Part shown: positions 1 to 6,502 of the stretch, piece after piece | Layout of the letters: every line of letters begins with the position of its first letter | Numbering within the stretch: the stretch's first letter is position 1 | Source: Alistipes sp. | GTDB taxonomy: Bacteria; Bacteroidota; Bacteroidia; Bacteroidales; Rikenellaceae | NCBI GenBank assembly: GCA_020026375.1 | Contig: JAHHQN010000028.1 | Location: 1-26,636 of the forward strand | Reading direction: 5' to 3' | DNA: 26,636 nt | Made by a program: the position numbers and the translations under genes | The notes under the pieces: model-generated | The model's input: only the letters and a program-made list of their open reading frames with translations | Database searches by the model: none | Told to the model about the DNA's origin: nothing

Positions 1-94
1 TTTCAGTTACTCTGCAGAGTGGACTGAATAGTGATTACTTTTTCAGTGCCCTCGGGAAAAGACGCAGGTTTTTCATGTCTGAGGTTTTAAATTT

Positions 95-138
95 TAAAAA
101 TTACCCCGATATCACAGAGTCCATCGGGGTAATTTTTA
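95..138. terminator. Bidirectional Rho-independent terminator after the fimbrial operon
   Basis: Perfect inverted repeat with a stem of about 16 bp (arms 95-110 and 123-138, core ATTACCCCGAT / ATCGGGGTAAT) around a 12-base loop. A-tracts on one side and T-tracts on the other make it work in both directions. It lies 19 bases beyond the fimbrillin stop codon. The 94 bases to its left hold no gene I can support. Confidence 0.9.
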
Positions 139-157
139 GTGTTTCATGAAAGTGGGA

Positions 158-1507
158 TTACTCGATTTCCATATCGTGGATTACCTCCCAGTTGTCGTTG
201 ACACGCAGCGTCAACTCCTGTTTCTTGTCGATGGGAGTCGGCTTGTTGTCGGGCTGCTCGGGATCGGGATCGGGATTGGGATCGGGTGTGGGGTCGGGAG
301 TAGGAGTGGTCTCGCCGTCCTCGATTTTTGTACCTACACCGTAGAGCTGGTTGCGGAAGATGCAGTAGTTGTTGACGTTGTCCTTGACGGGGGTGTTGGT
401 GAATTCTGTGCCGTTCCATACGTTGGCCGATGTTGCGGGAGTGTCAGAGGCGTTGAGTTTGATGACCCAGGTCTGGAACACATGGCTGCCCGTAGCATCG
501 GTCAGCTCCAGCTGGAAAGTGTCCTTGCCTTCGACCGACTGGAAGGGAATGAGGAAGCTGCCGCCGAAGACCGAACCCTTGACGAAGGTCGACTCATAGT
601 AGGTCTTGCCGTCGGAGGTCAGTTTCTTGTGGGGGTTCTGCCAGTTGTCGAACTGACCCTCGGTGGTGGTGTAGGTGTCAATCAGACGGTCGTTGTTGGC
701 GTCCTTGAGCTCCTTGAACCACTTCTTGAGGTCGATGGTGTAAATCAACGTCTTGGCCTCGGTCTGTGTGCCGCCGTTGATGACATTGGTGGTCGGGTTC
801 TGACCGTTGGTGGTAAGCTCCTTGTCGGCAAAGTTGCCCAGCACCAGGTTGTCGCGCTTGGCTACGGCGTAGAGACGCAGCTGGCTGCCCTCGATGCCAC
901 CTTCCTTGTCGCCCTCGTGGTAGTAGGGAATGTTCGACAGGTAGGTGAACACACCGGCTACCTGACGGTGAAGAACGATGGAAGGACGGAAGCCCTCACC
1001 CTCCTTGACGGTCAAATCCACCGAACCTGCGAAAATCTCCTCGCCCTCGGTGGCGTTGAGTACGGCATTGGGACCGAAGGTCTTCGAACCGTCTTCGGTG
1101 AAGGTGTATTTGGTGTCGGTGCTGTGACCTACGGCATAGATGTGGTAGTTGCCGGCTGCCAGCCTTGTCGAGAGGGTGATGATTTTCTCGCGTCCGTGGC
1201 CGTTCTCCGAATAGGGGGTCGACTCGGTGTTCCATTTGTCGACGTTCTGGTGGCAGACCACCTTGTCGGAACCCGTTTCGGTGATGATGATGTGGACATT
1301 CTCAATCGACTGCTTGGCCTCCGAACTGTAAAGCGGACGGCCCGCACGGGTCGAGATACCGTCACCTCCATTGGCTACCTGGAGAACGATTTGCTGTCGG
1401 GCCTCCTGGCCTGCGCCACCCTCGTTGGTGAAGGTCTCGTCATTGCCGCAGGCAGTGAGCATCATGGCTCCTGCCGCCAGCATGAAAAGTACATTGCTCT
1501 TTTTCAT
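158..1507 (-). CDS. Mfa1/FimA-type fimbrillin (major fimbrial subunit-like lipoprotein)
   Basis: Predicted 449-residue structural subunit of a Bacteroidales type V pilus. The ATG at 1507 was chosen because it starts a lipoprotein signal peptide (MKKSNVLF...) with lipobox LTAC and Cys20; the open frame upstream of it looks like translated noncoding sequence. Residues 51-62 read STRAGRPLYSSE. In this family an Arg-specific protease removes an N-terminal strand after an Arg here (Arg54 or Arg57), exposing the groove for donor-strand exchange. The middle is typical fimbrillin beta-rich sequence. Residues about 400-422 are a Pro-Asp-rich linker encoded by an imperfect hexamer repeat, and the last 16 residues end NWEVIHDMEIE, nearly the same as the tail of the anchor protein next door. 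It is the last gene of a four-gene operon, 41 bases after the anchor gene. No tip-subunit genes follow. Family assignment rests on signal, motif and context; the exact subclass (FimA or Mfa1) is uncertain. Confidence 0.85.
   Translation of the reverse strand: MKKSNVLFMLAAGAMMLTACGNDETFTNEGGAGQEARQQIVLQVANGGDGISTRAGRPLYSSEAKQSIENVHIIITETGSDKVVCHQNVDKWNTESTPYSENGHGREKIITLSTRLAAGNYHIYAVGHSTDTKYTFTEDGSKTFGPNAVLNATEGEEIFAGSVDLTVKEGEGFRPSIVLHRQVAGVFTYLSNIPYYHEGDKEGGIEGSQLRLYAVAKRDNLVLGNFADKELTTNGQNPTTNVINGGTQTEAKTLIYTIDLKKWFKELKDANNDRLIDTYTTTEGQFDNWQNPHKKLTSDGKTYYESTFVKGSVFGGSFLIPFQSVEGKDTFQLELTDATGSHVFQTWVIKLNASDTPATSANVWNGTEFTNTPVKDNVNNYCIFRNQLYGVGTKIEDGETTPTPDPTPDPNPDPDPEQPDNKPTPIDKKQELTLRVNDNWEVIHDMEIE
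242..310 (-). repeat. Imperfect hexanucleotide repeat encoding a Pro-Asp linker
   Basis: Tandem units close to GGGATC (seen as GGGATCGGGATCGGGATT and degenerate copies) inside the fimbrillin gene. Read on the minus strand they encode alternating Pro-Asp, Pro-Thr and Pro-Asn dipeptides. Gain or loss of one unit would stay in frame and change only linker length. Confidence 0.7.
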
Positions 1508-1548
1508 GGTGATTAAATTTAATTGATGAATTATAGTTAGTTGCATTT

Positions 1549-2451
1549 CTATTCGATATCCATGTCGTGGACCAGCTCCCAGTTGTCGTCCACAAGCAGG
1601 TAGACCTTGAACCGGTCCTGACTTTCGTAGACATAGCGCACGGCGGCCAATCGGTTTCTTTCGATGGTCAGCCTTACGGGGGGAGGGGTCAGCAGGGGGT
1701 TGTCGCGTTGCGGTTCGTCGAAGCAGCGCAGGGTCACCTTCGTGCCGCGCTCCCTGAGCGAGGGGGCGGCCACGGTCTTGAACACCACATGCTGCTCGCC
1801 CTGCCATTCGTTCTGCTCGCAGATGGAGGTCGGCTCGCGATAGTTGAACTTCGTGTCGGTGTAGCGGGCTACGGAGTCAATCTCCTTGGTCGAGTAGCGG
1901 ATTTCCTGCGGCAGCCGTTCCGCTTCGACGATGAGTTTGCCCTTGATGCGTTCGAGTGCCACGGTATGCTCATACTCGTAGGCGTCGTAGATGAGCGTGT
2001 CGCGCGACATGTAGATGTCGTCGCCGGCCTGTCGGTCGGGGTGGAGCACCACCTGCTCGCGTGCCTCGTCGAGTGCCGTCATGTCGCGGAGTCCGCCCCA
2101 TGTGGTCATCACATACGTTCCGTGGGGGTATTCGTCGGGGAAGGTCACCGCTATGTGCTGCGCGTCGCCCTCCACTTCTGCCAGTTGGTGTTCGGTCATC
2201 AGTGTGGCCGTGCCGTCGGCGTTGAGCAGTTGCAGACGGTAGTAGAGGGTGGGGACAAAGGCGCGGAAGGGCAGCTGCTCGTCGCGCCGCTCTTCCGTGG
2301 CGACGGCATCGACATTAAAGTAGTTCTTGTCCTTCACCTCGATGTCGACCTTTAGCGGCGGACAGGGACGCAGATGCTCGTCCTTGATGCACGCGACGGC
2401 CAGCAGCAGGAGACCTGCCATCGCTATCCGATATGTTGGGTGGTGTGTCAT
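1549..2451 (-). CDS. FimB/Mfa2-type fimbrial anchor lipoprotein
   Basis: Predicted 300-residue lipoprotein of the FimB/Mfa2 family, which in known type V pili anchors the shaft to the outer membrane and limits its length. The ATG at 2451 (MTHHPTYR) was chosen over one 13 codons upstream because it lies 7 bases after the previous stop, follows AAAGAAAG and opens a clean signal peptide ending LLLLAVAC with Cys21. The family-like segment starting CPPLKVDIEVKDKNYF follows. Unlike the fimbrillin there is no obvious Arg processing site after the lipobox, as expected for an anchor. The C-terminus, VDDNWELVHDMDIE, closely matches the fimbrillin C-terminus. It sits between the OmpA-like gene and the fimbrillin gene. 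The lipobox is slightly atypical (Ala at -3). Confidence 0.85.
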   Translation of the reverse strand: MTHHPTYRIAMAGLLLLAVACIKDEHLRPCPPLKVDIEVKDKNYFNVDAVATEERRDEQLPFRAFVPTLYYRLQLLNADGTATLMTEHQLAEVEGDAQHIAVTFPDEYPHGTYVMTTWGGLRDMTALDEAREQVVLHPDRQAGDDIYMSRDTLIYDAYEYEHTVALERIKGKLIVEAERLPQEIRYSTKEIDSVARYTDTKFNYREPTSICEQNEWQGEQHVVFKTVAAPSLRERGTKVTLRCFDEPQRDNPLLTPPPVRLTIERNRLAAVRYVYESQDRFKVYLLVDDNWELVHDMDIE

Positions 2452-2458
2452 CTTTCTT

Positions 2459-4249
2459 TTACAGCTCTGTTTGGTGGCCGTCTTCCTCACGAAGGGTCAG
2501 GCGGCGGAATTGCTCCGTGGTGCGGTAGCGGAGGAAAGCTCCCTCGTCGGCGGCACGGCGGCGGAGTCGTTCGTCGCGGCAGGCCGCCTCGAGATGGTGC
2601 ATTGCAGTGGGGTCGTCGTGTCGGTGTGCGGCGATGACGGCTCTGAGGTATTCGGCCACGGGGCGTACATCGTCGGTGTGGCGCATCATCTGGTCGGCCT
2701 CCTCCTCATGGCCGACACACAGGGCACAGATGGCTGCGTTGAGGTCGCCGAACGGACGGAGCAGCTCGTAGGCCTCGCCCAGACGGCGCTGCTTGGCGCG
2801 CAGGATACCCAGATTGTAGCGTGCCTGCGGCAGGTCGACCTCCTGCAACAACTCCACGGCCTTCTCATAGTCGTTGGCGTAGACATAGCTCACGGCCAGC
2901 GTGTTGAGCATCTCCGGGGAGCAGGAGTCGGGGGTGGCGATGATGCGGCGCGCGCCTTCGGTGTCGCCCTCGCGAAGATGCAGCACCGCCAGATTGTTGG
3001 CGGCCACCTGCGACGAGGGGAAGTAGTGGAGCAGGGTGCGGTAGACCTCCTTCTTCTGCTCCGGGGTCTGGGCGAGAGAGGCCACACGCAGCAGCTCCTC
3101 CTCGTTGAAGGCATCGGGACGCTTGGCGTACATCGCCTTCAGCTCGTCGTCTGTGGTGAAACTCCTGATGCGGTAGGCGTAGGTGTACTCCACCTTGCGC
3201 TCCTTTTGCAGGTAGTGGGTTCTGATTTTGGGCCAACACGGCAGGCGGCGGATATGGTATTCCTGCACGTCGTCGTTACTGTGGGCGTAACGGGCGAGGA
3301 TACGCTGCACGGCCACCGAGTCGCTGTCGTCGGACTGTATCATGGCGTCGACGACCGGCTGCCAGCCTTCGGGACGGCTGCCGATGCCGATTTTGCAGCG
3401 GATATCGTCCGTCAGACGGAGCTGTGCCGAGAGCCATGCGGCCGCAGCGTCGGCACGTCGGGCGGCCAGACGGGTGTTGTTGTCCAGACGGCCGTCGGCC
3501 GAGGCCATGCCCACAATCCTGAGCGAGGTGAGTGTCGAGAGCGAGTCACCGAGTATGGGGGCCAGCGTGAGGGTCATCTGCTCCAGCTCCGCGCGGTTGT
3601 TGCCCATCGTCAGGTCGATGTCGTGGCGGTTGATGACGAATTGCAGGTGGGCGACCCCCTTGCCCTCCGCCACTTTGGGACGAATGACAAATTCGGGTTC
3701 TATCCAGTCGAGCTGCATCGCCTCGCGCGGCGAGGGCATCAGAGCCACTGGATTGCTCACCGAGGCCATCTCCATGGTGTCGACCGTGCGGCAGCGTCCG
3801 CAGCCGTTGGCCTCCACCACCGCCACGATACGTCCGCGGTCGACATCGTCGGGCAGGACGATGCACTCGCGGTAGGGAAGGTCACAGGCCTTCGAGGTCT
3901 TGGACAGCCGGGTCGTTTGGCCGGCATGAGGGTCGGTGTAGCCCTCCAGACGTATGCGTCGCTCAAGCTTCCTGCCGAACACCGGAGCGTCGAGAATCGA
4001 GGGGGTGTAGGCACACCGCAACGAGTCGCCGACCATCAGATGAGGGGTCATCACCAGTCGGCAGCGGGTCGAGAGATAGTGGGCCGGAATGTGGAACGTC
4101 ATGTCGAGTGCCACACGGTTCTCCTCGTCGGGGGTGACCACACAGGGCGACGGGGTGATGCTTAAGGGGCGTGCGGCCTTGTGGGTGGTGGCGCAACCCG
4201 TGAGCAGCGCGGCCGCCGTGAAAAATATGTTGTAAATCCAGCTCTTCAT
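2459..4249 (-). CDS. DUF3868-type lipoprotein with OmpA-like and TPR-like regions
   Basis: Predicted 596-residue lipoprotein: signal MKSWIYNIFFTAAALLTGC with Cys19. Residues about 30-190 are a beta-rich N-terminal part of the kind annotated DUF3868 in fimbrial loci, with a CGRC pair at 150-153. Residues about 200-290 resemble an OmpA C-terminal peptidoglycan-binding fold (FVINRHDIDL, then RIVGMASADGRLDNNTRLAARRADAAAAWL split across the usual D...N..L...RA pattern). Residues about 395-560 are helical and TPR-like (ANNLAVLHLREGD, LNTLAVSYVYANDYEKAVELL). DUF3575-DUF3868-FimB/Mfa2-Mfa1 is a common Bacteroidales gene order, so a role in fimbrial assembly or cell-wall anchoring is likely but inferred. 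It starts 6 bases after the DUF3575 stop and ends 7 bases before the anchor gene. Confidence 0.8.
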   Translation of the reverse strand: MKSWIYNIFFTAAALLTGCATTHKAARPLSITPSPCVVTPDEENRVALDMTFHIPAHYLSTRCRLVMTPHLMVGDSLRCAYTPSILDAPVFGRKLERRIRLEGYTDPHAGQTTRLSKTSKACDLPYRECIVLPDDVDRGRIVAVVEANGCGRCRTVDTMEMASVSNPVALMPSPREAMQLDWIEPEFVIRPKVAEGKGVAHLQFVINRHDIDLTMGNNRAELEQMTLTLAPILGDSLSTLTSLRIVGMASADGRLDNNTRLAARRADAAAAWLSAQLRLTDDIRCKIGIGSRPEGWQPVVDAMIQSDDSDSVAVQRILARYAHSNDDVQEYHIRRLPCWPKIRTHYLQKERKVEYTYAYRIRSFTTDDELKAMYAKRPDAFNEEELLRVASLAQTPEQKKEVYRTLLHYFPSSQVAANNLAVLHLREGDTEGARRIIATPDSCSPEMLNTLAVSYVYANDYEKAVELLQEVDLPQARYNLGILRAKQRRLGEAYELLRPFGDLNAAICALCVGHEEEADQMMRHTDDVRPVAEYLRAVIAAHRHDDPTAMHHLEAACRDERLRRRAADEGAFLRYRTTEQFRRLTLREEDGHQTEL

Positions 4250-4255
4250 GTCGTC

Positions 4256-4789
4256 CTAAAAAATGTAAGTGAATGTCACACCGACCTTTGTGGGGCCGAT
4301 GTAGTGCTTGTATCTGTTCTGTTGACACTTGATGCAGGGCAGCCATGGACCCTCCTTGTACCAGATGTAGGCATATCCCACACCGATGGTGGCCTCGATA
4401 TTCCAGTGGGGCGAGAGTATCCAGTCGAAACCGTAGGAGAGACCTCCGCCCACAAAGTTGCCGTCGTAGCGACGGTCGTCGAAGGCCGCGAAGAACTGTC
4501 CGCCGTGGGCGTGGAGACCCACGAAGTGGCCCTCGAACTTCTCGCAGAACCAGTGGCGGTATTCGGGCTGGGCGAGCCAGAAGTGGATTTTCTCGCCGCC
4601 GCTGAACGTCCACGGATTGTAGGCCGCCGACAGGTCGAGGGTCGAGCGCGGACGCAGAGCCACCTCCACACCGCCGTTGAGGGTGGTCGTCAGCCAGTAG
4701 AGGGCGTTGGTTTTCACCGCGACTTTCTGTGCCGATGCCGCCTGCGAGAGGCAGGTGAGGAAGAATAGCAATATTAAAAATTTTTTCAT
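4256..4789 (-). CDS. DUF3575 family outer-membrane-like protein
   Basis: Predicted 177-residue exported protein, first gene of the fimbrial operon. The start at 4789 (MKKFLILLFFLTCLSQAASAQ) gives a classical signal peptide with cleavage after ASA or AQ; the 13 codons upstream do not fit a signal. The mature part (KVAVKTNALYWLTTTLNGG, alternating aromatic and Gly-rich strands, C-terminal aromatic ending FTYIF) looks like a small outer-membrane beta-barrel, which is how DUF3575 proteins are usually viewed. Function is unknown. Its constant company with DUF3868 and FimB/Mfa2 genes suggests a part in surface assembly. The start follows an AT-rich leader with no strong Shine-Dalgarno sequence, as is usual in Bacteroidota. 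Confidence 0.8.
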   Translation of the reverse strand: MKKFLILLFFLTCLSQAASAQKVAVKTNALYWLTTTLNGGVEVALRPRSTLDLSAAYNPWTFSGGEKIHFWLAQPEYRHWFCEKFEGHFVGLHAHGGQFFAAFDDRRYDGNFVGGGLSYGFDWILSPHWNIEATIGVGYAYIWYKEGPWLPCIKCQQNRYKHYIGPTKVGVTFTYIF

Positions 4790-4877
4790 AATCGATGCGT
4801 TGTCCGAATTTCCACAAAAAGGCCTCATTGCGAGGAAGTTGTCGCAGACGGGTGTGGTGTCCTGTTCTTTTCGGGTG

Positions 4878-4910
4878 CAAAGTTAGGGATTGTAGTGCAA
4901 ACCAACCGAA
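4878..4910 (-). promoter_or_regulatory. Candidate promoter of the fimbrial operon
   Basis: The minus strand reads TAACTTTG at 4885-4878, an exact match to the Bacteroidota -7 box TAnnTTTG. A weak -33 candidate (TTCG, 4910-4907) lies 21 bases upstream. The expected transcription start is near 4872, about 80 bases before the DUF3575 start codon. The -33 match is imperfect, which suits an activator-dependent promoter. Confidence 0.55.
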
Positions 4911-4918
4911 CAATCGGG

Positions 4919-4960
4919 TTGTCATTTTCTGTCAAAAAATTGTCATTTTCCGTCAGAATG
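4919..4960. promoter_or_regulatory. Phased direct-repeat operator upstream of the fimbrial promoter
   Basis: Two direct copies of TTGTCATTTTCYGTCA, 21 bases apart, give four half-sites (TGTCA at 4920, 4930 and 4941; CGTCA at 4951) spaced 10, 11 and 10 bases. All therefore face one side of the helix. The array ends about 10 bases upstream of the -33 region. AraC-family proteins bind paired direct half-sites like these, and an AraC-family gene is the next gene upstream. Confidence 0.6.
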
Positions 4961-5060
4961 TATGATAGGGAATAAAATGCTTATTTTCAATGTGTTGCGC
5001 GTGTGTATGCGTGTGCGCGAACCTATTGTATACGGGAGGTGAGAATGAGCCGTTATACGA

Positions 5061-5098
5061 CAAAAAATAAGCGATTGTGAACAGTTGCTCACAATCGC
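5061..5098 (-). terminator. Rho-independent terminator of the AraC-family gene
   Basis: Perfect 10-bp stem GCGATTGTGA / TCACAATCGC (5071-5080, 5089-5098) with an 8-base loop. On the minus strand it is followed by TTATTTTTTG. It starts 26 bases after the AraC stop, so the regulator and the fimbrial operon are probably separate transcripts. Confidence 0.85.
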
Positions 5099-5124
5099 CT
5101 GGGGGTGGAATATAGGATTTTGTC

Positions 5125-6006
5125 CTATTGTCGGTTGCGTTCGGCCCTCAGTTCGGTAGGGGTTTTACCGAAATAGGTTTTGCTGAATTTTACGATATAT
5201 CCGGGTGTAAACTTAAATTTTTCGGAAATCTCCTTCACCGAGAGATCGGTCATCAACAATTCTCTCAACACCTGGTCTTTTTTGCGCTGGGTGATGTATT
5301 TTCCGGCCGTCATGCCGAACACCTTGACGAATTTGCGGTTGAAGGTGCTCTCCGGCATGTCGAGCACCGCCATGAGTTCCTGCACATTGATCTGGTCGTT
5401 GTAGGCCGCCTGCACCGCCAGCTTGAAATCGTTCTCCTCGTTGAGTATCGGACGGAACAGGCGCACCAGCTCGTCCTTGGGGGTGAAGGCGCGCAGGAGC
5501 ATCATCAACACATTGATTTTCAGCTTCTGGTAGTGGATACAGAGCATGCCGCCCTTGAGGGTGTTGTAGGTGGCGTCGAGCTCCTTCTCCAGCTCCGAAT
5601 TGACGGGCAGGGTGAACATTTCGGTCTCGCGCACACCCAGACGGCGGCGGTTCTTCTTGTAGTGGCGGATAAGGTCCTGCAACGAGTAGCCGTTGCAGAG
5701 GGTCATCTGCTCCTTGATGGTACACCACATGATGGTGGTGGGGCATACGGCCTTGATTAGCACGCCGTTGCCCGATTCGGCGAAGAACAGCCGGTGGCGG
5801 ACGACCGTGGCGTTGCGGAAGCGGCCGATGTTGATTCTGATTTCTCCGTCGATGATGAAGAGCAGCATGTTGACGGCATCGCTGTCGAGGGTCATGTATT
5901 CGCCCTCGCGTAAAGTTCTGACGAACAGCGTCTGTGACTTGTCATTGGCGTAATAGAGACAGTTGAGATGCTCGGAAGCATATTGCATGACGCAGGATTC
6001 TTTCAT
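5125..6006 (-). CDS. AraC-family transcriptional regulator
   Basis: Predicted 293-residue DNA-binding regulator. The start at 6006 (MKESCVMQYASEHLN) sits just inside the conserved part; the frame is open further upstream but that stretch overlaps the promoter region. Residues 1 to about 190 form an N-terminal sensing region with short beta-like segments (TLFVRTLREGEYMTLDSDAVNMLLFIIDGE split) of the cupin-like kind. Residues about 200-293 carry two helix-turn-helix motifs: VQELMAVLDMPESTFNRKF and VKEISEKFKFTPGYIVKFS, then TYFGKTPTELR. Ligand is unknown. It lies directly upstream of the fimbrial operon on the same strand and next to the efflux promoter on the other side. Both neighbours carry near-identical candidate sites, so it may control both; this is inference. 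Confidence 0.88.
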   Translation of the reverse strand: MKESCVMQYASEHLNCLYYANDKSQTLFVRTLREGEYMTLDSDAVNMLLFIIDGEIRINIGRFRNATVVRHRLFFAESGNGVLIKAVCPTTIMWCTIKEQMTLCNGYSLQDLIRHYKKNRRRLGVRETEMFTLPVNSELEKELDATYNTLKGGMLCIHYQKLKINVLMMLLRAFTPKDELVRLFRPILNEENDFKLAVQAAYNDQINVQELMAVLDMPESTFNRKFVKVFGMTAGKYITQRKKDQVLRELLMTDLSVKEISEKFKFTPGYIVKFSKTYFGKTPTELRAERNRQ

Positions 6007-6049
6007 ATAAACTGTGTTGTTACGTGTAATGAGTGAAGTTTTGGGAGTA

Positions 6050-6070
6050 CAAAAATATGGTTTTTTGACA
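6050..6070 (-). promoter_or_regulatory. Candidate promoter and half-site of the AraC gene
   Basis: The minus strand reads TATTTTTG at 6057-6050, matching the -7 box TAnnTTTG, about 45 bases before the start codon. No good -33 box stands at 19-21 bases. TGTCAAAAAA at 6070-6061 repeats a decamer present in the fimbrial operator (4930-4939) and could be an autoregulatory half-site. Confidence 0.35.
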
Positions 6071-6363
6071 AAAAAATGAATTTCCGATGTCGCCGTGACC
6101 CGATTCCGTGTGTTCGTATTTTCTCGATTTCTGCTCAAATGTGCCTTTGGCGCAAAGAGACGAGGGGGCACGGAAAGTTGGGGGTAAAAAAGCGGTTTAA
6201 TAAAATATTGAACTTCTTGTTGCCGATTTTACGAATAACGGGAATCGTAAAACCAAAACTTTATTTTCTCTTGCCGCTTCGGTGTGGGGCGCGCTCCGCA
6301 GGAACACGGGGGTGCGCTGCCTGCTGTCGGCCGGTGCCGCGACTTACACTTCTTCTTCGGCGG

Positions 6364-6391
6364 CTTTACAGATTTGTAAAGATTCTTTACG
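6364..6391. promoter_or_regulatory. Candidate enhancer: overlapping CTTTAC/GTAAAG palindromes
   Basis: CTTTACA-GATT-TGTAAAG (6364-6381) has perfect 7-base arms, and its right arm pairs again with CTTTAC at 6385-6390 (GTAAAG-ATT-CTTTAC). The centre is about 100 bases upstream of the expected start of the efflux transcript, the usual place for an NtrC-type activator site. A related wider repeat, TTTTACGA-N10-TCGTAAAA, lies at 6227-6252. Confidence 0.45.
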
Positions 6392-6401
6392 ATGCTGCAT
6401 T

Positions 6402-6419
6402 TGACGGAAAATGTCAATT
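6402..6419. promoter_or_regulatory. Copy of the fimbrial operator sequence upstream of tolC-type gene
   Basis: The minus strand reads AATTGACATTTTCCGTCA, matching AATTGTCATTTTCCGTCA at 4938-4955 at 17 of 18 bases. Relative to the gene it precedes, it has the same orientation as the fimbrial copy. It also contains the symmetric pair TGAC-N7-GTCA, so a dimeric regulator other than AraC is possible. Confidence 0.5.
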
Positions 6420-6443
6420 CGTTATGAGAGAGTGTGTTGTGGG

Positions 6444-6475
6444 TTTTGGCACGGAGACTGAACCTTCTACTCTGC
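6444..6475 (+). promoter_or_regulatory. Candidate sigma-54 promoter of the efflux operon
   Basis: TGGCACGGAGACTGAA at 6447-6462 matches the -24 element TGGCACG exactly and the -12 element TTGCW at 3 of 5 positions; the critical C of GC is A. The start codon is 41 bases downstream. The operon encodes an NtrC-type activator, which supports this reading. An alternative is a housekeeping promoter with TTTG at 6445-6448 and a poor -7 box TACTCTGC at 6468-6475. Confidence 0.45.
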
Positions 6476-6502
6476 AAAATGATGTAAAAAACTTGCCTTA
6501 CA

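Larger units (their letters stand above)
4790..5124. other. 335-base noncoding region between AraC gene and fimbrial operon
   Basis: No gene is supported here. From right to left it holds the AraC-gene terminator (5061-5098), an AT-rich stretch with GTGT/GCGT runs (about 4990-5030), the direct-repeat operator (4919-4960), the candidate promoter (4878-4910) and a roughly 80-base 5' leader of the fimbrial operon. Confidence 0.7.
6007..6502. other. 496-base divergent noncoding region between AraC and efflux operons
   Basis: No gene is supported. It holds the AraC promoter near 6050, an inverted repeat TTTTACGA-N10-TCGTAAAA (6227-6252), a GC-rich stretch with nothing recognisable (about 6280-6350), a cluster of CTTTAC/GTAAAG half-sites (6364-6391), a copy of the fimbrial operator sequence (6402-6419) and the efflux promoter (6444-6475). 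Confidence 0.65.

Noticed and set aside
146..4768. Long plus-strand open frames opposite the fimbrial operon (for example 146-1516 and 2327-4165).
   Set aside because: They lie antisense to well-supported genes, lack recognisable domains or signals, and arise from the high GC content and codon bias of the true genes.
4990..5030. Alternating GTGTGCG-type sequence as a possible Z-DNA or recombination site.
   Set aside because: The run is short and irregular and there is no mobile-element feature near it.
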